The notes: generated from the sequence alone by a model not told the origin. 64,000 nucleotides of DNA from Achromobacter sp. B7 (GCF_003600685.1 NZ_CP032084.1:6138001-6202000), one strand, 5' to 3'; positions 1 to 10,014 are shown, counted from the first letter of the stretch. Program-made: numbers and translations.

Positions 1-462
1 GCCTTGCTTCTTGGCCTTTTCACGGATCGAGACGACGTCGCCGGCCTTTACCAGCATCGAAGCGATGTCAGCCGTGTGGCCGTTCAGTTCGATGGCGCGG
101 TGGCTGACCAGCTGGCGAGCTTCGGCGCGCGTCGAGCCGAAGCCCATGCGGTAGACGACGTTGTCCAGGCGCGATTCCAGCAGCTGGATCAGGGTTTCGC
201 CGGTGTTGCCACGGCGACGCTCTGCTTCAGCGAAGTACTTGCGGAATTGCTTTTCCAGCACGCCGTACATGCGCTTGAGCTTTTGCTTTTCGCGCAGCTG
301 CAGGCCGTAGTCGGAAGTGCGGGCACCCGAAGTGCGGCCGTGTTGGCCAGGCTTGGAATCCAGCTTGCACTTGGAATCCAGCGAGCGACGGGCGCTCTTC
401 AGGAACAGGTCAGTACCCTCGCGGCGCGAGAGCTTGCATTTGGGTCCAATATAACGTGCCAT
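1..462 (-). CDS. rpsD: 30S ribosomal protein S4, C-terminus cut by the window edge
   Basis: S4 is a primary 16S rRNA binder of the small-subunit body. The visible 154 codons start at an ATG (460-462) with [16 protein letters not shown] and carry the long N-terminal helical region and the S4 RNA-binding domain (around residues 95-150, including [12 protein letters not shown]). The full family length is about 205-208 residues, so roughly 50 C-terminal residues lie beyond position 1. It follows rpsK with an 11-base gap, as in the alpha operon, where S4 is the known translational repressor in enterobacteria. rpoA and rplQ would be expected next, outside the window. Confidence 0.97.
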   Translation of the reverse strand, partial: MARYIGPKCKLSRREGTDLFLKSARRSLDSKCKLDSKPGQHGRTSGARTSDYGLQLREKQKLKRMYGVLEKQFRKYFAEAERRRGNTGETLIQLLESRLDNVVYRMGFGSTRAEARQLVSHRAIELNGHTADIASMLVKAGDVVSIREKAKKQG

Positions 463-473
463 GTGGATTCCCT

Positions 474-875
474 TTAGATACGACGACGCTTCGGCGGACG
501 GCAGCCGTTGTGCGGAACGGGCGTGATGTCGGCGATGGACGAAATCTTGATGCCCAGCGCGTTCAACGCGCGGACCGACGATTCGCGGCCAGGACCGGGG
601 CCCTTGATGCGCACTTCCAGCGTCTTGATGCCGTATTCCAGCGCGACGCGGCCAGCCGTTTCAGCGGCGACTTGCGCGGCAAACGGGGTCGACTTACGCG
701 AACCCTTGAAACCAGCACCACCCGAAGTGGCCCACGACAAAGCGTTGCCCTGACGGTCGGTGATGGTGATGATGGTGTTGTTGAACGAAGCGTGAACGTG
801 CGCGATGCCGTCCGAGACGTTCTTCTTAACCTTTTTGCGCACGCGCGAAGCGCCGCTGGTGGAAGCTTTCGCCAT
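474..875 (-). CDS. rpsK: 30S ribosomal protein S11
   Basis: A 133-residue S11 of the small-subunit platform, next to the mRNA exit channel. The sequence has the typical [17 protein letters not shown] segment, a glycine-rich middle ([18 protein letters not shown]) and the basic C-terminus ending [10 protein letters not shown]. It lies 15 bases after rpsM and 11 bases before rpsD in the usual alpha-operon order. Length and start match the family, and nothing is unusual. Confidence 0.98.
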   Translation of the reverse strand: MAKASTSGASRVRKKVKKNVSDGIAHVHASFNNTIITITDRQGNALSWATSGGAGFKGSRKSTPFAAQVAAETAGRVALEYGIKTLEVRIKGPGPGRESSVRALNALGIKISSIADITPVPHNGCRPPKRRRI

Positions 876-890
876 AATCCAGTTCCTCGA

Positions 891-1256
891 TTATTTCTTC
901 AGGGACGCAGCAGCACGACGCGGGCCCTTACGGGTCCGGGCGTTGGTGCGAGTGCGCTGGCCGCGCACGGGCAAACCGCGCTTGTGACGCATACCGCGGT
1001 AGGTTCCCAGGTCGATCAAACGCTTGATCGAGAGCTGTACTTCACGACGCAGGTCGCCTTCAACCGTGAACAAACCAACATGTTCGCGGACGCGTTCCAA
1101 TTCAGCGTCGTTCAGATCCTTGACCTTTTTGTCAAAGGGTACGTTTGCCGCTTCGCAGATTTTGCGAGCGCGCGTACGACCAATGCCAAAAATGGCGGTC
1201 AGTCCGATCTCGGCGTGCTGTTGCGGCGGGATGTTAATGCCAGCAATACGGGCCAT
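891..1256 (-). CDS. rpsM: 30S ribosomal protein S13
   Basis: A 121-residue S13 of the small-subunit head, which contacts P-site tRNA and forms bridges to the 50S subunit. It begins [20 protein letters not shown]. The helix-two-turn-helix part includes the [14 protein letters not shown] segment, and the basic tail has [16 protein letters not shown], which reaches the tRNA. It is the first gene of the alpha segment, 43 bases after rpmJ. No terminator is visible in that gap, so spc and alpha genes are probably co-transcribed. Confidence 0.98.
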   Translation of the reverse strand: MARIAGINIPPQQHAEIGLTAIFGIGRTRARKICEAANVPFDKKVKDLNDAELERVREHVGLFTVEGDLRREVQLSIKRLIDLGTYRGMRHKRGLPVRGQRTRTNARTRKGPRRAAASLKK

Positions 1257-1299
1257 GACTATTCCTTGAATAAATCTGTTGCGTAGTCGCTAACCCGAG

Positions 1300-1413
1300 T
1301 TAGCCTTGACGCTGCTTGTGACGCGGGTCGGTGCAGATAACACGCACCACGCCGTGACGTTTGATAACTTTGCAGTTGCGGCAGATCCGCTTAACCGATG
1401 CCATTACTTTCAT
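1300..1413 (-). CDS. rpmJ: 50S ribosomal protein L36 (zinc-binding form)
   Basis: A 37-residue gene read directly from the sequence: ATG at 1411-1413 and TAA at 1300-1302. It starts [20 protein letters not shown] and ends DPRHKQRQG. The zinc ribbon residues are present: C11, C14, C27 and the histidine of PRH, so this is the zinc-containing (C+) paralogue. L36 is the smallest 50S protein and binds near the base of the L7/L12 stalk. It sits between infA (34-base gap) and rpsM (43-base gap), the usual betaproteobacterial order. Confidence 0.97.
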
Positions 1414-1447
1414 GGTTGACTCCTAATTTTCCGTAATCCGGTTCCGC

Positions 1448-1666
1448 TCATTTGGAGCGGAAAACTATCCTGGCTCGCGTCAGATCATAGGGCGTGAGCT
1501 CCACTGTGACCTTGTCACCCGGCAGGATCCGGATGTAATGCATACGCATCTTGCCGGAAATATGGCCCAACACCACGTGGCCGTTTTCGAGCTTGACGCG
1601 AAATGTCGCGTTCGGGAGGTTCTCAAGAACCTCGCCTTGCATCTGAATGACGTCGTCCTTGGACAT
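1448..1666 (-). CDS. infA: Translation initiation factor IF-1
   Basis: A 72-residue single OB-fold (S1-like) protein that binds the 30S A site and assists IF-2 and IF-3 during initiation. It begins [19 protein letters not shown] and ends ARIVFRSK. The S1-like core has [20 protein letters not shown]. The ATG at 1664-1666 gives the family length. The reading frame is open further upstream, but only inside secY. secY ends 8 bases before this start. Placement of infA between secY and rpmJ is typical of betaproteobacteria and differs from E. coli, where infA stands alone. Confidence 0.97.
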   Translation of the reverse strand: MSKDDVIQMQGEVLENLPNATFRVKLENGHVVLGHISGKMRMHYIRILPGDKVTVELTPYDLTRARIVFRSK

Positions 1667-1674
1667 TCTTTTGC

Positions 1675-3000
1675 TTACCGCATCGGCAAACCCGCGCCCT
1701 TGAAGTTGGCCTTCTTGAGCAACGAGTCGTACTGGTGAGACATCATGTAGGCCTGAACCTGTGCCATGAAATCCATCGTCACCACCACAATAATCAACAG
1801 AGACGTACCACCGAAGTAGAAGGGAACGTTCCAGCGCATCACCAAGAATTCCGGCAACAGGCACACCAACGTAATGTAGATGGCACCTGCGAGCGTCAAA
1901 CGCATCAGGATCTTGTCGATGTAGCGCGCTGTTTGTTCACCCGGACGAATGCCCGGAACAAACGCACCACTCTTCTTCAGGTTGTCCGCCGTTTCGCGGC
2001 TGTTGAACACCAGAGCCGTGTAGAAAAAGCAGAAGAAAATAATCGCGACGGAGTACAGCGTGATGTAGAGCGGTTGACGAGGCGACAGGGCCGCAGCCAG
2101 GTCGCTAAGCCAGCGCATGTTCTCACTGCTGGAGAACCAGCTCGTGATCGTGGCCGGGAACAGAATGATCGACGATGCGAAAATCGGCGGAATCACCCCT
2201 GCCATGTTCAGCTTCAGCGGCAAATGCGAGCTTTGACCACCGTAGACCTTGTTGCCGACCTGACGCTTGGCGTAGTTCACCGTGATCTTGCGCTGTCCGC
2301 GTTCCACGAACACCACAAAAGCGGTAACCAGCACCACCAGAGCCACAATGAACAGTGCCGAAAGCACGGACATCGCGTTGGTGCGGACCAGGTCCAACAG
2401 TGCAGCCAGCGCCGCGGGCAAACCCGCAACGATACCTGCGAAGATCAGGATGGAAATCCCGTTGCCCAGACCGCGTTCCGTGATCTGTTCACCCAGCCAC
2501 ATGACGAACATGGTGCCAGTGACCAGAGTCACAACGGTCGTGAAGCGAAACAGCATACCCGGATCGATCACCAGTCCCTGTTGGGACTCCAACGCCACCG
2601 AAATGCCCACTGCTTGCACCAGCGCCAGCACGACTGTGCCGTAGCGGGTGTATTGGGTAATCTTCCGACGACCGGATTCGCCCTCTTTCTTGAGCGCTTC
2701 CAGCGACGGCACCACCACCGACATCAACTGCATGATGATGGATGCCGAAATGTACGGCATGATCCCCAGGGCAAAAATCGAGAAACGCGAGAGCGCCCCA
2801 CCCGAGAACATGTTGAACAGGCCCAGGATCCCGCCCTGGTTCTGGCGGAACAAGTCCGCCAGCGCATCCGGATTAATACCCGGTACGGGGATGTGTGTAC
2901 CCAAACGGTAAACCACCAGGGCGAGCACCAGGAACACCAAACGGCGCTTCAAATCACCGTACCGTGCTCCGGTTTTGCCCAATGCCTGCGCGTTAGCCAC
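1675..3000 (-). CDS. secY: Preprotein translocase subunit SecY
   Basis: A 441-residue inner-membrane channel protein of the SecYEG translocon. Ten hydrophobic segments can be traced. The first is preceded by [20 protein letters not shown], and the plug region carries the [20 protein letters not shown] signature. The cytoplasmic loop before TM8-9 has [19 protein letters not shown], a known ribosome/SecA contact region. It lies 14 bases after rplO, the normal last membrane gene of the spc operon. Its partner secE is in this window at 49445-49825. Confidence 0.98.
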   Translation of the reverse strand: MANAQALGKTGARYGDLKRRLVFLVLALVVYRLGTHIPVPGINPDALADLFRQNQGGILGLFNMFSGGALSRFSIFALGIMPYISASIIMQLMSVVVPSLEALKKEGESGRRKITQYTRYGTVVLALVQAVGISVALESQQGLVIDPGMLFRFTTVVTLVTGTMFVMWLGEQITERGLGNGISILIFAGIVAGLPAALAALLDLVRTNAMSVLSALFIVALVVLVTAFVVFVERGQRKITVNYAKRQVGNKVYGGQSSHLPLKLNMAGVIPPIFASSIILFPATITSWFSSSENMRWLSDLAAALSPRQPLYITLYSVAIIFFCFFYTALVFNSRETADNLKKSGAFVPGIRPGEQTARYIDKILMRLTLAGAIYITLVCLLPEFLVMRWNVPFYFGGTSLLIIVVVTMDFMAQVQAYMMSHQYDSLLKKANFKGAGLPMR

Positions 3001-3014
3001 TCGTCACCTCGTGA

Positions 3015-3455
3015 TCAAGCAAGCGAGCCGCCCGCGCCTTCGATGGCGGCGCGAGCGCCGGCCGTCGCAGTAATGCCCTTGAGCACTACCTTGCGCGAGA
3101 GTTCACCCGACTTGATGACCTTGGCGTAACGAACCGCCTGACCAATCACGCCAGCCGCCTTGAGCACTTGCACGTCGACTTCGTCGATGGGCAAGGCTTG
3201 CAGGTCCGACAGACGGACTTCGGCGTACAGGTGCTGACCGAGCGGGGTGAAACCACGCTTGGGCAGACGACGCTGCAGCGGCATTTGACCGCCTTCGAAG
3301 CCAACCTTATGGAAACCGCCCGAGCGCGACTTCTGACCTTTGTGGCCACGGCCGGCGGTTTTACCCAGACCCGAACCGATACCACGGCCGACGCGGCGCT
3401 TGGCGTGCTTGCTGCCCTCAGCGGGCTTCAGCGAATTAAGTTGCATATCCGACAT
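3015..3455 (-). CDS. rplO: 50S ribosomal protein L15
   Basis: A 146-residue late-assembly 50S protein. The glycine- and arginine-rich N-terminal extension ([20 protein letters not shown]) and the [15 protein letters not shown] segment are diagnostic. The first of two nearby ATG codons (3453-3455) was chosen because an AAGGA ribosome-binding site lies 6 bases upstream of it. It sits between rpmD (9-base gap) and secY (14-base gap). Confidence 0.97.
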   Translation of the reverse strand: MSDMQLNSLKPAEGSKHAKRRVGRGIGSGLGKTAGRGHKGQKSRSGGFHKVGFEGGQMPLQRRLPKRGFTPLGQHLYAEVRLSDLQALPIDEVDVQVLKAAGVIGQAVRYAKVIKSGELSRKVVLKGITATAGARAAIEGAGGSLA

Positions 3456-3464
3456 GGTGATTCC

Positions 3465-3650
3465 TTAGGCTTCCGAGACGGAAACGAGATAATCCACCTT
3501 ACGGATCATCCCACGCACCTCGGGCGTATCGACCAACACGCGGCTGCTGTTGATGCGGCCCAAGCCCAAACCGCGAACCGTATCACGGTGCGATTGCTTG
3601 GTACCGATCACGGAGCGCACGAGGGTCACTTTGATCTGCTTCTGAGCCAT
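3465..3650 (-). CDS. rpmD: 50S ribosomal protein L30
   Basis: A 61-residue L30, close to the 59 residues of E. coli. It starts [20 protein letters not shown] and contains the conserved [13 protein letters not shown] segment for 23S rRNA contact. It is only 3 bases after the stop codon of rpsE, which suggests translational coupling, and 9 bases before rplO. Confidence 0.97.
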   Translation of the reverse strand: MAQKQIKVTLVRSVIGTKQSHRDTVRGLGLGRINSSRVLVDTPEVRGMIRKVDYLVSVSEA

Positions 3651-3653
3651 GAT

Positions 3654-4175
3654 TTACCCCAGGATTTCTTCGACCGACTTGCCGCGCTTGGCAGCAACAT
3701 CGGCCGGGGTCAGGGAAGCGCGCAGACCGTTCAACGTGGCGCGAACCATGTTGTAGGGGTTGCTCGAGCCCAAGCTCTTGGCAACCACGTTACGCACACC
3801 CATCACTTCAAAAATAGCGCGCATCGGGCCGCCGGCGATAACGCCAGTACCTTCAGCAGCCGGCGAGATCAGCACGGTAGCGGCGCCATGCTTGCCAACC
3901 ACGGTGTGGTGCAGCGTGCCGTTCTTCAGAGCAACCTTGAACATGCCGCGACGGGCCTGTTCCATTGCCTTCTGGACGGACACCGGCACTTCACGCGCCT
4001 TGCCCTTACCCATGCCGACGCGACCATCGCCATCGCCAACCACGGTCAGCGCGGCAAAGCTCATGGTGCGACCACCCTTGACCACTTTGCTCACGCGGTT
4101 GACCGCGATCATCTTTTCGCGGAGGCCGTCATCGTTCTCTTTTTCCGCGGCGTTCTTGCCTTGTACTTTAGCCAT
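3654..4175 (-). CDS. rpsE: 30S ribosomal protein S5
   Basis: A 173-residue S5, a decoding-fidelity protein at the mRNA entrance and a target of spectinomycin-resistance mutations. The double-stranded-RNA-binding-like N-terminal domain has the [19 protein letters not shown] loop in the ordinary sensitive-type form. The C-terminal domain has the [17 protein letters not shown] turn (here [17 protein letters not shown]). It is in the standard rplR-rpsE-rpmD order. Confidence 0.98.
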   Translation of the reverse strand: MAKVQGKNAAEKENDDGLREKMIAVNRVSKVVKGGRTMSFAALTVVGDGDGRVGMGKGKAREVPVSVQKAMEQARRGMFKVALKNGTLHHTVVGKHGAATVLISPAAEGTGVIAGGPMRAIFEVMGVRNVVAKSLGSSNPYNMVRATLNGLRASLTPADVAAKRGKSVEEILG

Positions 4176-4190
4176 TTGACAGATCCTCGC

Positions 4191-4556
4191 TTAGAACTTC
4201 AGGCCGGCTTCACGCGCGGCATCGGCCAGCGCTTTCACGCGGCCATGGTAACGAAAGCCCGAGCGATCGAAAGCGACCAGTTCGATACCGGCAGCCTTGG
4301 CCTTTTCGGCCACGCGCTTGCCAACCAGGGTCGCAGCGGCAGTGTTGCCGCCTTGACCGGTTTGGCCGGCCAGTTGCGCACGCACTTCGGCTTCCACCGT
4401 CGAGGCGCTGACCAGAACGCGATCGCCTTCCGGCGAAATGATGTTGGCGTAGATGTGCTGGTTCGAGCGGAAGACCGAGAGGCGGTGAACGCGCAACTCG
4501 TTGATCTTCCGGCGGGTCGGAACCGCACGACGCAAACGGGAAACTTTTTTGTCCAT
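4191..4556 (-). CDS. rplR: 50S ribosomal protein L18
   Basis: A 121-residue 5S rRNA-binding protein of the central protuberance. It begins [18 protein letters not shown], and the conserved end is [20 protein letters not shown] followed by EAGLKF. It is slightly longer than the 117 residues of E. coli because of an insertion around the TGQGGN segment. The gene lies 21 bases after rplF and 15 before rpsE. Confidence 0.97.
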   Translation of the reverse strand: MDKKVSRLRRAVPTRRKINELRVHRLSVFRSNQHIYANIISPEGDRVLVSASTVEAEVRAQLAGQTGQGGNTAAATLVGKRVAEKAKAAGIELVAFDRSGFRYHGRVKALADAAREAGLKF

Positions 4557-4577
4557 GATTCGTCCTTGCGTGCGCCG

Positions 4578-5111
4578 TTATTTCTTCTTGGTTTCTTTGA
4601 TGACGACGCGTTCGTCCGAGTAACGCACACCCTTGCCCTTGTAGGGTTCGGGTTCGCGGTACGAGCGGATTTCAGCGGCCATCTGACCGACGACTTGCTT
4701 GTTGGCGCCCTTGATGACGATTTCCGTCTGGGTGGGGCATTCGGCCTTGATACCGGCCGGCAACTGATGCAAAACGTCGTGCGAGAAACCGAGCTGCAGC
4801 TTAACGGCATCGCCTTGGATCGAGGCGCGGTAACCCACGCCAACCAGGGTCAGCTTGCGCTCGAAGCCCTTGCTCACGCCGGTAACCATATTGGCCACCA
4901 GAGCGCGCACGGTACCCGACATGGCATTGGCGTGACGAGATTCGTTGGCGGCGGCAAACGTGAGCTTGCCTTCGTCCATCGCAACCGTAACGTCGCCAGT
5001 CAGGGCTTGAGTCAGGGTGCCCAGCGGGCCCTTGACGATGATCTGATCCTGCTTGATGTCAGCTTCGACACCCTTGGGCAGTTCGACCGGATACTTAGCG
5101 ATACGTGACAT
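4578..5111 (-). CDS. rplF: 50S ribosomal protein L6
   Basis: A 177-residue L6 with two tandem copies of the same alpha/beta fold, located near the sarcin-ricin loop. It starts [19 protein letters not shown], has [12 protein letters not shown] at the domain junction, and the second domain contains the conserved [13 protein letters not shown] end. The length equals that of E. coli. It sits 12 bases after rpsH. Confidence 0.98.
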   Translation of the reverse strand: MSRIAKYPVELPKGVEADIKQDQIIVKGPLGTLTQALTGDVTVAMDEGKLTFAAANESRHANAMSGTVRALVANMVTGVSKGFERKLTLVGVGYRASIQGDAVKLQLGFSHDVLHQLPAGIKAECPTQTEIVIKGANKQVVGQMAAEIRSYREPEPYKGKGVRYSDERVVIKETKKK

Positions 5112-5123
5112 TCGAATTTCTCC

Positions 5124-5519
5124 TTAGGCCACGTAGCACAGCACTTCGCCGCCGACGCCGTTGGCGCGAGCCTTACGGTCGGTCATGACGCCGCGCGAGG
5201 TCGAAACGATAGCCACGCCCAGGCCGTTCATGACCTGAGGAATGCTGGTACGGCCCTTGTAGATACGCAGACCGGGGCGCGAAACGCGTTCGATGCGTTC
5301 GATAACCGGGCGACCAGCGTAGTACTTCAGGGTGATCTCGAGCTCAGGCTTGGCCTGGGTGCCCTTGATTTCAAAGCTGTCGATGTAGCCTTCGTCTTTC
5401 AGCACAGCGGCAATTGCCGCCTTCAGCTTCGAGGAGGGCATGCTCACCGTAACTTTGTCCACTTGCTGCGCATTGCGAATGCGGGTCAGCATATCGGCGA
5501 TGGGATCGCTCATGCTCAT
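5124..5519 (-). CDS. rpsH: 30S ribosomal protein S8
   Basis: A 131-residue 16S rRNA central-domain binder, and in enterobacteria the translational repressor of the spc operon. It begins [18 protein letters not shown] and has the C-terminal signature [13 protein letters not shown]. The first ATG was preferred because AGGAG lies 7 bases upstream. The gene is 10 bases after rpsN, so a repressor site as in E. coli would lie further upstream near rplE; none was identified by eye. Confidence 0.97.
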   Translation of the reverse strand: MSMSDPIADMLTRIRNAQQVDKVTVSMPSSKLKAAIAAVLKDEGYIDSFEIKGTQAKPELEITLKYYAGRPVIERIERVSRPGLRIYKGRTSIPQVMNGLGVAIVSTSRGVMTDRKARANGVGGEVLCYVA

Positions 5520-5529
5520 AATGTATCTC

Positions 5530-5835
5530 CTACCAGCTGGCCTTGGTGATGCCGGGGATTTCGCCCTTCATCGCCATTTCACGCAGTTTGTGACGCGTCA
5601 GGCCGAACTTGCGGAACACGCCGCGCGGACGACCGGTGACCACGCAACGGTTACGTTGGCGCGTCGGATTGGCATTGCGCGGCAGCTGTTGCAGCTTGAG
5701 CCGAGCTTGGTAACGTTCTTCGTCGGTCTTCGACTGGTCGTCGATGATCGCCTTCAACTCAGCGCGCTTGGCAGCGAACTTGTCAGCCAGCTTGGCGCGC
5801 TTGATGTCGCGATTGATGAGGGAAAGTTTAGCCAC
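5530..5835 (-). CDS. rpsN: 30S ribosomal protein S14 (long, zinc-independent form)
   Basis: A 101-residue S14 of the small-subunit head. It is the long type without the CxxC zinc ribbon: only one cysteine ([12 protein letters not shown]) occurs in the region where zinc-binding S14 has four. It ends [20 protein letters not shown] plus KASW, as in E. coli. The gene lies between rplE and rpsH with gaps of 12 and 10 bases. Confidence 0.97.
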   Translation of the reverse strand: MAKLSLINRDIKRAKLADKFAAKRAELKAIIDDQSKTDEERYQARLKLQQLPRNANPTRQRNRCVVTGRPRGVFRKFGLTRHKLREMAMKGEIPGITKASW

Positions 5836-5847
5836 GTCATCAGCCCC

Positions 5848-6387
5848 TTAGTTACGGAACGGGAAGCTGAAGGCCGTCAACAGCGCCTTGGCTTCTTCGT
5901 CGGTCTTCGCGGAGGTGGTGATGCTGATGTTCAGCCCACGCAGCGCGTCGATCTTGTCGTACTCGATTTCGGGGAAAATGATTTGCTCTTTCACCCCGAT
6001 GTTGTAGTTGCCACGGCCGTCGAACGCACGACCCGAGATACCACGGAAGTCGCGCACGCGAGGCAGCGCGACCGCAACGAGGCGATCCAGGAATTCGTAC
6101 ATGCGTTGACCACGCAACGTGACCATGCAACCAATCGGGTAGTTTTCGCGGATCTTGAAACCGGCGATAGCCTTCTTGGTCTTCGTCACGACAGGCTTTT
6201 GGCCAGCGATCTTGGTCAGGTCCGACACCGCGTGTTCGATAACCTTCTTATCGGACACGGCTTCCGAGACACCCATGTTCAGGGTGATCTTGGTGATGCG
6301 CGGCACTTCCATGACGCTCTTGTAGCCAAACTTGGCCTGCAGGTCGCCAGCGACCTTGCTCTTGTAGAAATCTTGCAAACGAGACAT
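5848..6387 (-). CDS. rplE: 50S ribosomal protein L5
   Basis: A 179-residue 5S rRNA-binding protein of the central protuberance that touches P-site tRNA. It has the [18 protein letters not shown] signature near the N-terminus and ends with [18 protein letters not shown]. Length and context (rplX-rplE-rpsN) are normal. Confidence 0.98.
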   Translation of the reverse strand: MSRLQDFYKSKVAGDLQAKFGYKSVMEVPRITKITLNMGVSEAVSDKKVIEHAVSDLTKIAGQKPVVTKTKKAIAGFKIRENYPIGCMVTLRGQRMYEFLDRLVAVALPRVRDFRGISGRAFDGRGNYNIGVKEQIIFPEIEYDKIDALRGLNISITTSAKTDEEAKALLTAFSFPFRN

Positions 6388-6399
6388 GTCTATCGCCCC

Positions 6400-6720
6400 T
6401 TACGCCTTGGCGCCGACAACGGCACCATTGGAACGGAACACGCGGACCTTGCGACCTTCGACTTCTTGAACGCCCACGCGGTCGCCACGACCGGTTGCGG
6501 GGTTAAAGAGCGCCACATTCGAGATGTGGATCGGCATGGTCTTTTCGACAATCCCGCCCGGGTTGTTAGCCATCGGGTTGGCTTTCACGTGCTTCTTGAC
6601 GATGTTGACGCCTTCGACCAGAACGTGGTCGGCATCAACACGAGCCAGCACGGTACCGCGACGCTTTTTGTCGCGGCCGGTCAGGACGATGACTTCGTCG
6701 CCTTTACGAATGTTATTCAT
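6400..6720 (-). CDS. rplX: 50S ribosomal protein L24
   Basis: A 106-residue KOW-motif protein that starts 50S assembly and lines the peptide tunnel exit. The KOW motif is [19 protein letters not shown] at residues 7-25, followed by the conserved [15 protein letters not shown]. It lies 11 bases after rplN, the usual second gene of the spc operon. Confidence 0.97.
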   Translation of the reverse strand: MNNIRKGDEVIVLTGRDKKRRGTVLARVDADHVLVEGVNIVKKHVKANPMANNPGGIVEKTMPIHISNVALFNPATGRGDRVGVQEVEGRKVRVFRSNGAVVGAKA

Positions 6721-6731
6721 CGTAGGGCTCC

Positions 6732-7100
6732 TTACAGCACTTCCGGGGCCAACGACACGATCTTCATGAACTTCTCGGTACGCAGTTCACGCGTAACGGG
6801 TCCGAAGATGCGGGTGCCGATGGGCTCCAGCTTGGCGTTGAGCAATACGGCGGCATTGCCACCGAACTTAATCAGCGAACCGTCTTTACGGCGCACGCCC
6901 TTGGCGGTACGAACCACCACGGCATTGTAAATTTCGCCTTTCTTGACGCGTCCGCGCGGAGCCGCATCTTTGACGCTCACCTTGATGATGTCGCCGATAC
7001 CGGCATAACGGCGCTTGGAGCCACCGAGCACCTTAATGCACATGACATGACGCGCACCAGTGTTATCGGCCACGTCCAGCGTGGTCTGCATTTGGATCAT
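6732..7100 (-). CDS. rplN: 50S ribosomal protein L14, first gene of the spc operon
   Basis: A 122-residue L14, a component of the inter-subunit bridges. It begins [20 protein letters not shown] and has the [20 protein letters not shown] signature. AGGAAA precedes the ATG at 7098-7100 by about 5 bases. In most proteobacteria rplN follows rpsQ directly. Here the upstream neighbour is a 354-base non-coding stretch with its own promoter, and rpsQ is about 13 kb away. Confidence 0.98.
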   Translation of the reverse strand: MIQMQTTLDVADNTGARHVMCIKVLGGSKRRYAGIGDIIKVSVKDAAPRGRVKKGEIYNAVVVRTAKGVRRKDGSLIKFGGNAAVLLNAKLEPIGTRIFGPVTRELRTEKFMKIVSLAPEVL

Positions 7101-7454
7101 GATTTTTCCTGTTCCAACTTAACTGGAAATACTGTTTTCCCGGGGTTTTCCCCCCGAGGAACTCTGCAATTCCTGCCAGTTTTGGTCCCGTCAGGTCTGC
7201 CGCCCTGCTTTTGTGTTGTAGACCTAGAGCTTTCGCTCTACCTCTGCAACGGGTTGGCAACGCAACGACCCTGGGTTGAAATCCTGCGGGTATTCCCCCA
7301 ACTCGATGAGCTAAATCTTCCTTAACTCAATCGACAATCTGGGAAAGCTGATCATTCTAGCGTGGTTAAATTTTGAGCGCAAGTACTTTGTTGGTATGAC
7401 GCACAAAAGACCACGCTCCCCAATAAGGGGAACGGTTTGCGGGCCCTCTGCCCC
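7101..7454 (-). other. 354-base gap: spc promoter and long rplN leader
   Basis: No convincing coding sequence is present. On the minus strand the right part holds the spc promoter (7354-7382), and 7101-7346 would be the mRNA leader. The leader contains short GC-rich self-complementary stretches but no recognised riboswitch. A small imperfect hairpin near 7416-7434 (TCCCC-AATAA-GGGGA) lies just past the end of the lpxO-like gene and could be a weak terminator for it; it has only a short T-run. Confidence 0.5.
7354..7382 (-). promoter_or_regulatory. Probable sigma-70 promoter of the spc operon
   Basis: Read on the minus strand: -35 TTGCGC (7377-7382), a 17-base spacer, and -10 TAGAAT (7354-7359), which matches TATAAT at five of six positions. 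Transcription would start near 7346 and leave an untranslated leader of roughly 245 nucleotides before rplN. The position fits the need for an independent promoter, since the S10 operon ends in a terminator far upstream. The site was read by eye. Confidence 0.6.
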
Positions 7455-8243
7455 CTATTTCTGGCGGTAGTAGCCCTTCTCCCAGGCATCGTGATTGGCC
7501 TTGCCGCGACGGATTTCGTCCGTGAACGGGGCCGCTCTGAGCACCAGGCGATTCAGCCATTTTACCGGAACACGGCACGGCCTTTCGAAGTCGACGAACA
7601 GAACGGCGCGTAGCCCGTCCGTGTCGTTGTGAACCTGGTGGGGATACAGGTCATCGAACACCACGGCCCGACCTTCCCGCCAGCTATACCGTTCCCCCCC
7701 GACTTCTATCCAGCAGCGATCGGCCGGCTCGGGCACCACCAGCCCCAGGTGCAGGCGCAGCACGCCGTTGTAGGGGCCAGTATGAAGAGGAATTCGCTTG
7801 CCCGGTTCCAGGATCGAGAAGAACGCGCTGCGGATACCCGGTATCGCGGTCAATGCGCGGGCGGTTTCCGGGCAACGCGCCAGGTTGCGTTCAGATCGCA
7901 GCCCGTACCCCATGAAGACAAACGTCTTCCATTGGTCGTCGGACGTGATCATCCCGACATCCGGGGATATCTCATGAAATGCCGGCAGATGCTGGCGTTC
8001 GGCCAGTAATTCGGCGAGTTCGGCGCGGATGGCCGGGGTCCGCGCCTCTAGCTCGGGGATCCACGGGAACTGGTCATTCTGGAAGATCGGCTTGTCGCCC
8101 ACCAGCGACGCCCGCGCGATCCGGTGACGTAGCCAATCGATGAAGCGAAAAAGCACGCGCGAATACAGACTGGGCTTGTTGCCGGAAAGCGCGTCAACGG
8201 GTTGCACGATGGGTATGGAATCAGGCTGCCTAAGATGGCCCAT
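7455..8243 (-). CDS. Aspartyl/asparaginyl beta-hydroxylase family dioxygenase (LpxO-like)
   Basis: A 262-residue Fe(II)/2-oxoglutarate-dependent oxygenase of the AspH/LpxO family. LpxO enzymes add a 2-hydroxyl group to a lipid A secondary acyl chain at the cytoplasmic membrane. The first iron histidine is in IPLHTGPYNGVLRLHLGL, and the second is in VFDDLYPHQVHNDTDG followed by the 2-oxoglutarate-binding arginine in GLRAVLFVDFERP. The ATG at 8241-8243 was chosen over more upstream codons because conservation-like sequence begins there and upstream lies an 18-base palindrome. A basic hydrophobic stretch (SRVLFRFIDWLRHRIARA) near residue 30 may attach it to the membrane. The substrate is not proven by the sequence; a lipid A or peptide hydroxylase are both possible. 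Confidence 0.82.
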   Translation of the reverse strand: MGHLRQPDSIPIVQPVDALSGNKPSLYSRVLFRFIDWLRHRIARASLVGDKPIFQNDQFPWIPELEARTPAIRAELAELLAERQHLPAFHEISPDVGMITSDDQWKTFVFMGYGLRSERNLARCPETARALTAIPGIRSAFFSILEPGKRIPLHTGPYNGVLRLHLGLVVPEPADRCWIEVGGERYSWREGRAVVFDDLYPHQVHNDTDGLRAVLFVDFERPCRVPVKWLNRLVLRAAPFTDEIRRGKANHDAWEKGYYRQK

Positions 8244-8249
8244 TGTGTC

Positions 8250-8267
8250 CAAGCCCGCCCGGGCTTG
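8250..8267. promoter_or_regulatory. 18-base palindrome, possible operator
   Basis: CAAGCCCG-CC-CGGGCTTG is an 8+8 inverted repeat with a 2-base spacer. It ends 7 bases upstream of the chosen start of the lpxO-like gene, in the divergent region shared with the aldehyde dehydrogenase. A second shorter repeat, CCAATCC (8293-8299) with GGATTGG (8308-8314), lies closer to the dehydrogenase. Either could be a regulator site; no specific protein can be assigned. Confidence 0.35.
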
Positions 8268-8400
8268 CAAGACTTGGCCCCTCCCATTGGCTCCAATCCT
8301 GCGCTGCGGATTGGCCCTCCCCGCATCGCGCAAGCTGGTTTAGACTGGCGTGGGCGACACGCGATCGCACTCCACTCCTATTTCGCAAGGAAAGACAGGC

Positions 8401-9828
8401 ATGTATGAACAGTTGGCGCTGTATATCGACGGCGAATTCATCTCCGGCGAGGGTAGGCGCACCCAGGACGTCATCAACCCGGCCACGCTTGAAGTGCTGG
8501 GCCAGCTGCCTCACGCAACCGAAGCCGATCTGGACCGTGCGCTAGCCGCCGCCCAGCGCGCGTTCGAATCGTGGAAGAAGTCTTCTCCCATGGATCGTTC
8601 GGCCATCCTGCGCAAGGTTGCCACGCTGTCGCGCGAGCGCGCCAAGGAAATCGGCCGCAACATGACGCTGGACCAGGGCAAGCCGCTGGCCGAAGCCGTG
8701 GGCGAAGTCACCTCTTGCGCTGAACACGCCGACTGGCACGCCGAAGAATGCCGCCGTATCTACGGCCGCGTGGTCCCGCCCCGCAATCCCGATGTACGCC
8801 AGTTTGTCGTGCGCGAACCCATCGGCGTCTGCGCCGCGTTCACGCCGTGGAACTTCCCGTACAACCAGGCCATCCGCAAGATCGCCGCCGCGCTCGGCGC
8901 GGGATGCACGGTGGTCCTCAAGGGTCCGGAAGATTCGCCCAGCGCCGTCATGGCGATTGCGCGCATGTTCCACGATGCCGGCCTGCCCAAGGGCTGCCTG
9001 AACATCGTCTGGGGCGAGCCCGCCAAGATCTCCGACTACCTGATCCGTTCGCCGATCGTGCGCAAGGTGTCGTTCACCGGTTCCGTGCCGGTGGGCAAGC
9101 AGCTGGCCGCGCTGGCCGGCGCGCACATGAAGCGCGTCACGATGGAATTGGGCGGCCATTCGCCCGTGCTGGTGTTCGACGACGCCGACATCGACCGCGC
9201 CGCTGAAATGCTGGCCAAGTTCAAAGTTCGCAACGCTGGTCAGGTCTGCGTGTCGCCCACTCGCTTCTACGTGCAGGAAGGCGCCTACGAGCAGTTCCTG
9301 GCCCGCTTCTCGGACGTGCTCAAGAACATCAAGGTCGGCGACGGCCTGGAAGCCGGCACCGACATGGGTCCGCTGGCGCACGAACGCCGCGTACCCGCCA
9401 TGAGCGCCTTCATCGACGACGCCAAGAAGCACGGCGGCAAGGTCGTGGTGGGCGGTGGCCCACTGGACCGCAAGGGCTTTTTCTTCGCCCCCACGGTCGT
9501 GACGGAACTGCCGGACGACTCGATGCTGATGACCGAAGAACCCTTCGGCCCCGTGGCGCCGGTGGTCCGCTTCAAGGACACCGACGAAGTCCTGCGCCGC
9601 GCCAACAGCCTGCCGTTCGGCCTGTCGTCCTACGTGTTCACCAATTCGTTGAAGACCGCCACCAAGGTCTCGAACGGACTGGAAGCCGGCATGGTCAACA
9701 TCAACCACTTCGGCAGTGCGCTGGCCGAGACGCCGTTCGGCGGCATCAAGGACAGCGGCATCGGTAGCGAAGGCGGCCTGGAAACGTTTGACGGCTACCT
9801 CGTCACGAAATTCATCACGCACATCTGA
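8401..9828 (+). CDS. NAD(P)-dependent aldehyde dehydrogenase (succinate-semialdehyde type)
   Basis: A 475-residue cytoplasmic aldehyde dehydrogenase. The motifs are [20 protein letters not shown] (cofactor domain), [12 protein letters not shown] (nucleotide loop), [16 protein letters not shown] with the general-base glutamate, and [12 protein letters not shown] with the catalytic cysteine. The overall pattern is closest to the succinate-semialdehyde/glycolaldehyde group, but the substrate is inferred only from family appearance. The ATG at 8401 was chosen because AAGGAAAG lies just upstream. It is a single-gene unit: a strong terminator follows 20 bases after the stop, and the upstream gene is divergent. 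Confidence 0.9.
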   Translation: MYEQLALYIDGEFISGEGRRTQDVINPATLEVLGQLPHATEADLDRALAAAQRAFESWKKSSPMDRSAILRKVATLSRERAKEIGRNMTLDQGKPLAEAVGEVTSCAEHADWHAEECRRIYGRVVPPRNPDVRQFVVREPIGVCAAFTPWNFPYNQAIRKIAAALGAGCTVVLKGPEDSPSAVMAIARMFHDAGLPKGCLNIVWGEPAKISDYLIRSPIVRKVSFTGSVPVGKQLAALAGAHMKRVTMELGGHSPVLVFDDADIDRAAEMLAKFKVRNAGQVCVSPTRFYVQEGAYEQFLARFSDVLKNIKVGDGLEAGTDMGPLAHERRVPAMSAFIDDAKKHGGKVVVGGGPLDRKGFFFAPTVVTELPDDSMLMTEEPFGPVAPVVRFKDTDEVLRRANSLPFGLSSYVFTNSLKTATKVSNGLEAGMVNINHFGSALAETPFGGIKDSGIGSEGGLETFDGYLVTKFITHI

Positions 9829-9847
9829 GCGTTCCGCGCTTCAGCCC

Positions 9848-9872
9848 AAAAGCCCCGCAAGGGGCTTTTTTT
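9848..9872 (+). terminator. Rho-independent terminator after the aldehyde dehydrogenase
   Basis: The hairpin AAAAGCCCC-GCAA-GGGGCTTTT is followed by more T (seven T in 9866-9872). The GNRA-type GCAA loop and uninterrupted GC stem make this a strong intrinsic terminator. It begins 20 bases after the stop codon. Confidence 0.9.
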
Positions 9873-10014
9873 CGTCCTGCGGCAGACGGCCATGGCGCGG
9901 CGCCGTTTCATGATGCTGTCATGCACGTCCGAGAACATTGCGCCTCGCTGACAGGCAGCTGACCACCCCAAGGGAAGTGGCTGCCCGCCCCACTCTTCAG
10001 GATCAGATCGCGCA

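Noticed and set aside
9916..9954. Pho box (CTGTCAT) ahead of the metallophosphoesterase
   Set aside because: Only one 7-base half-site exists and the expected repeat 11 bases later is missing; the distant TGACAG is inverted.
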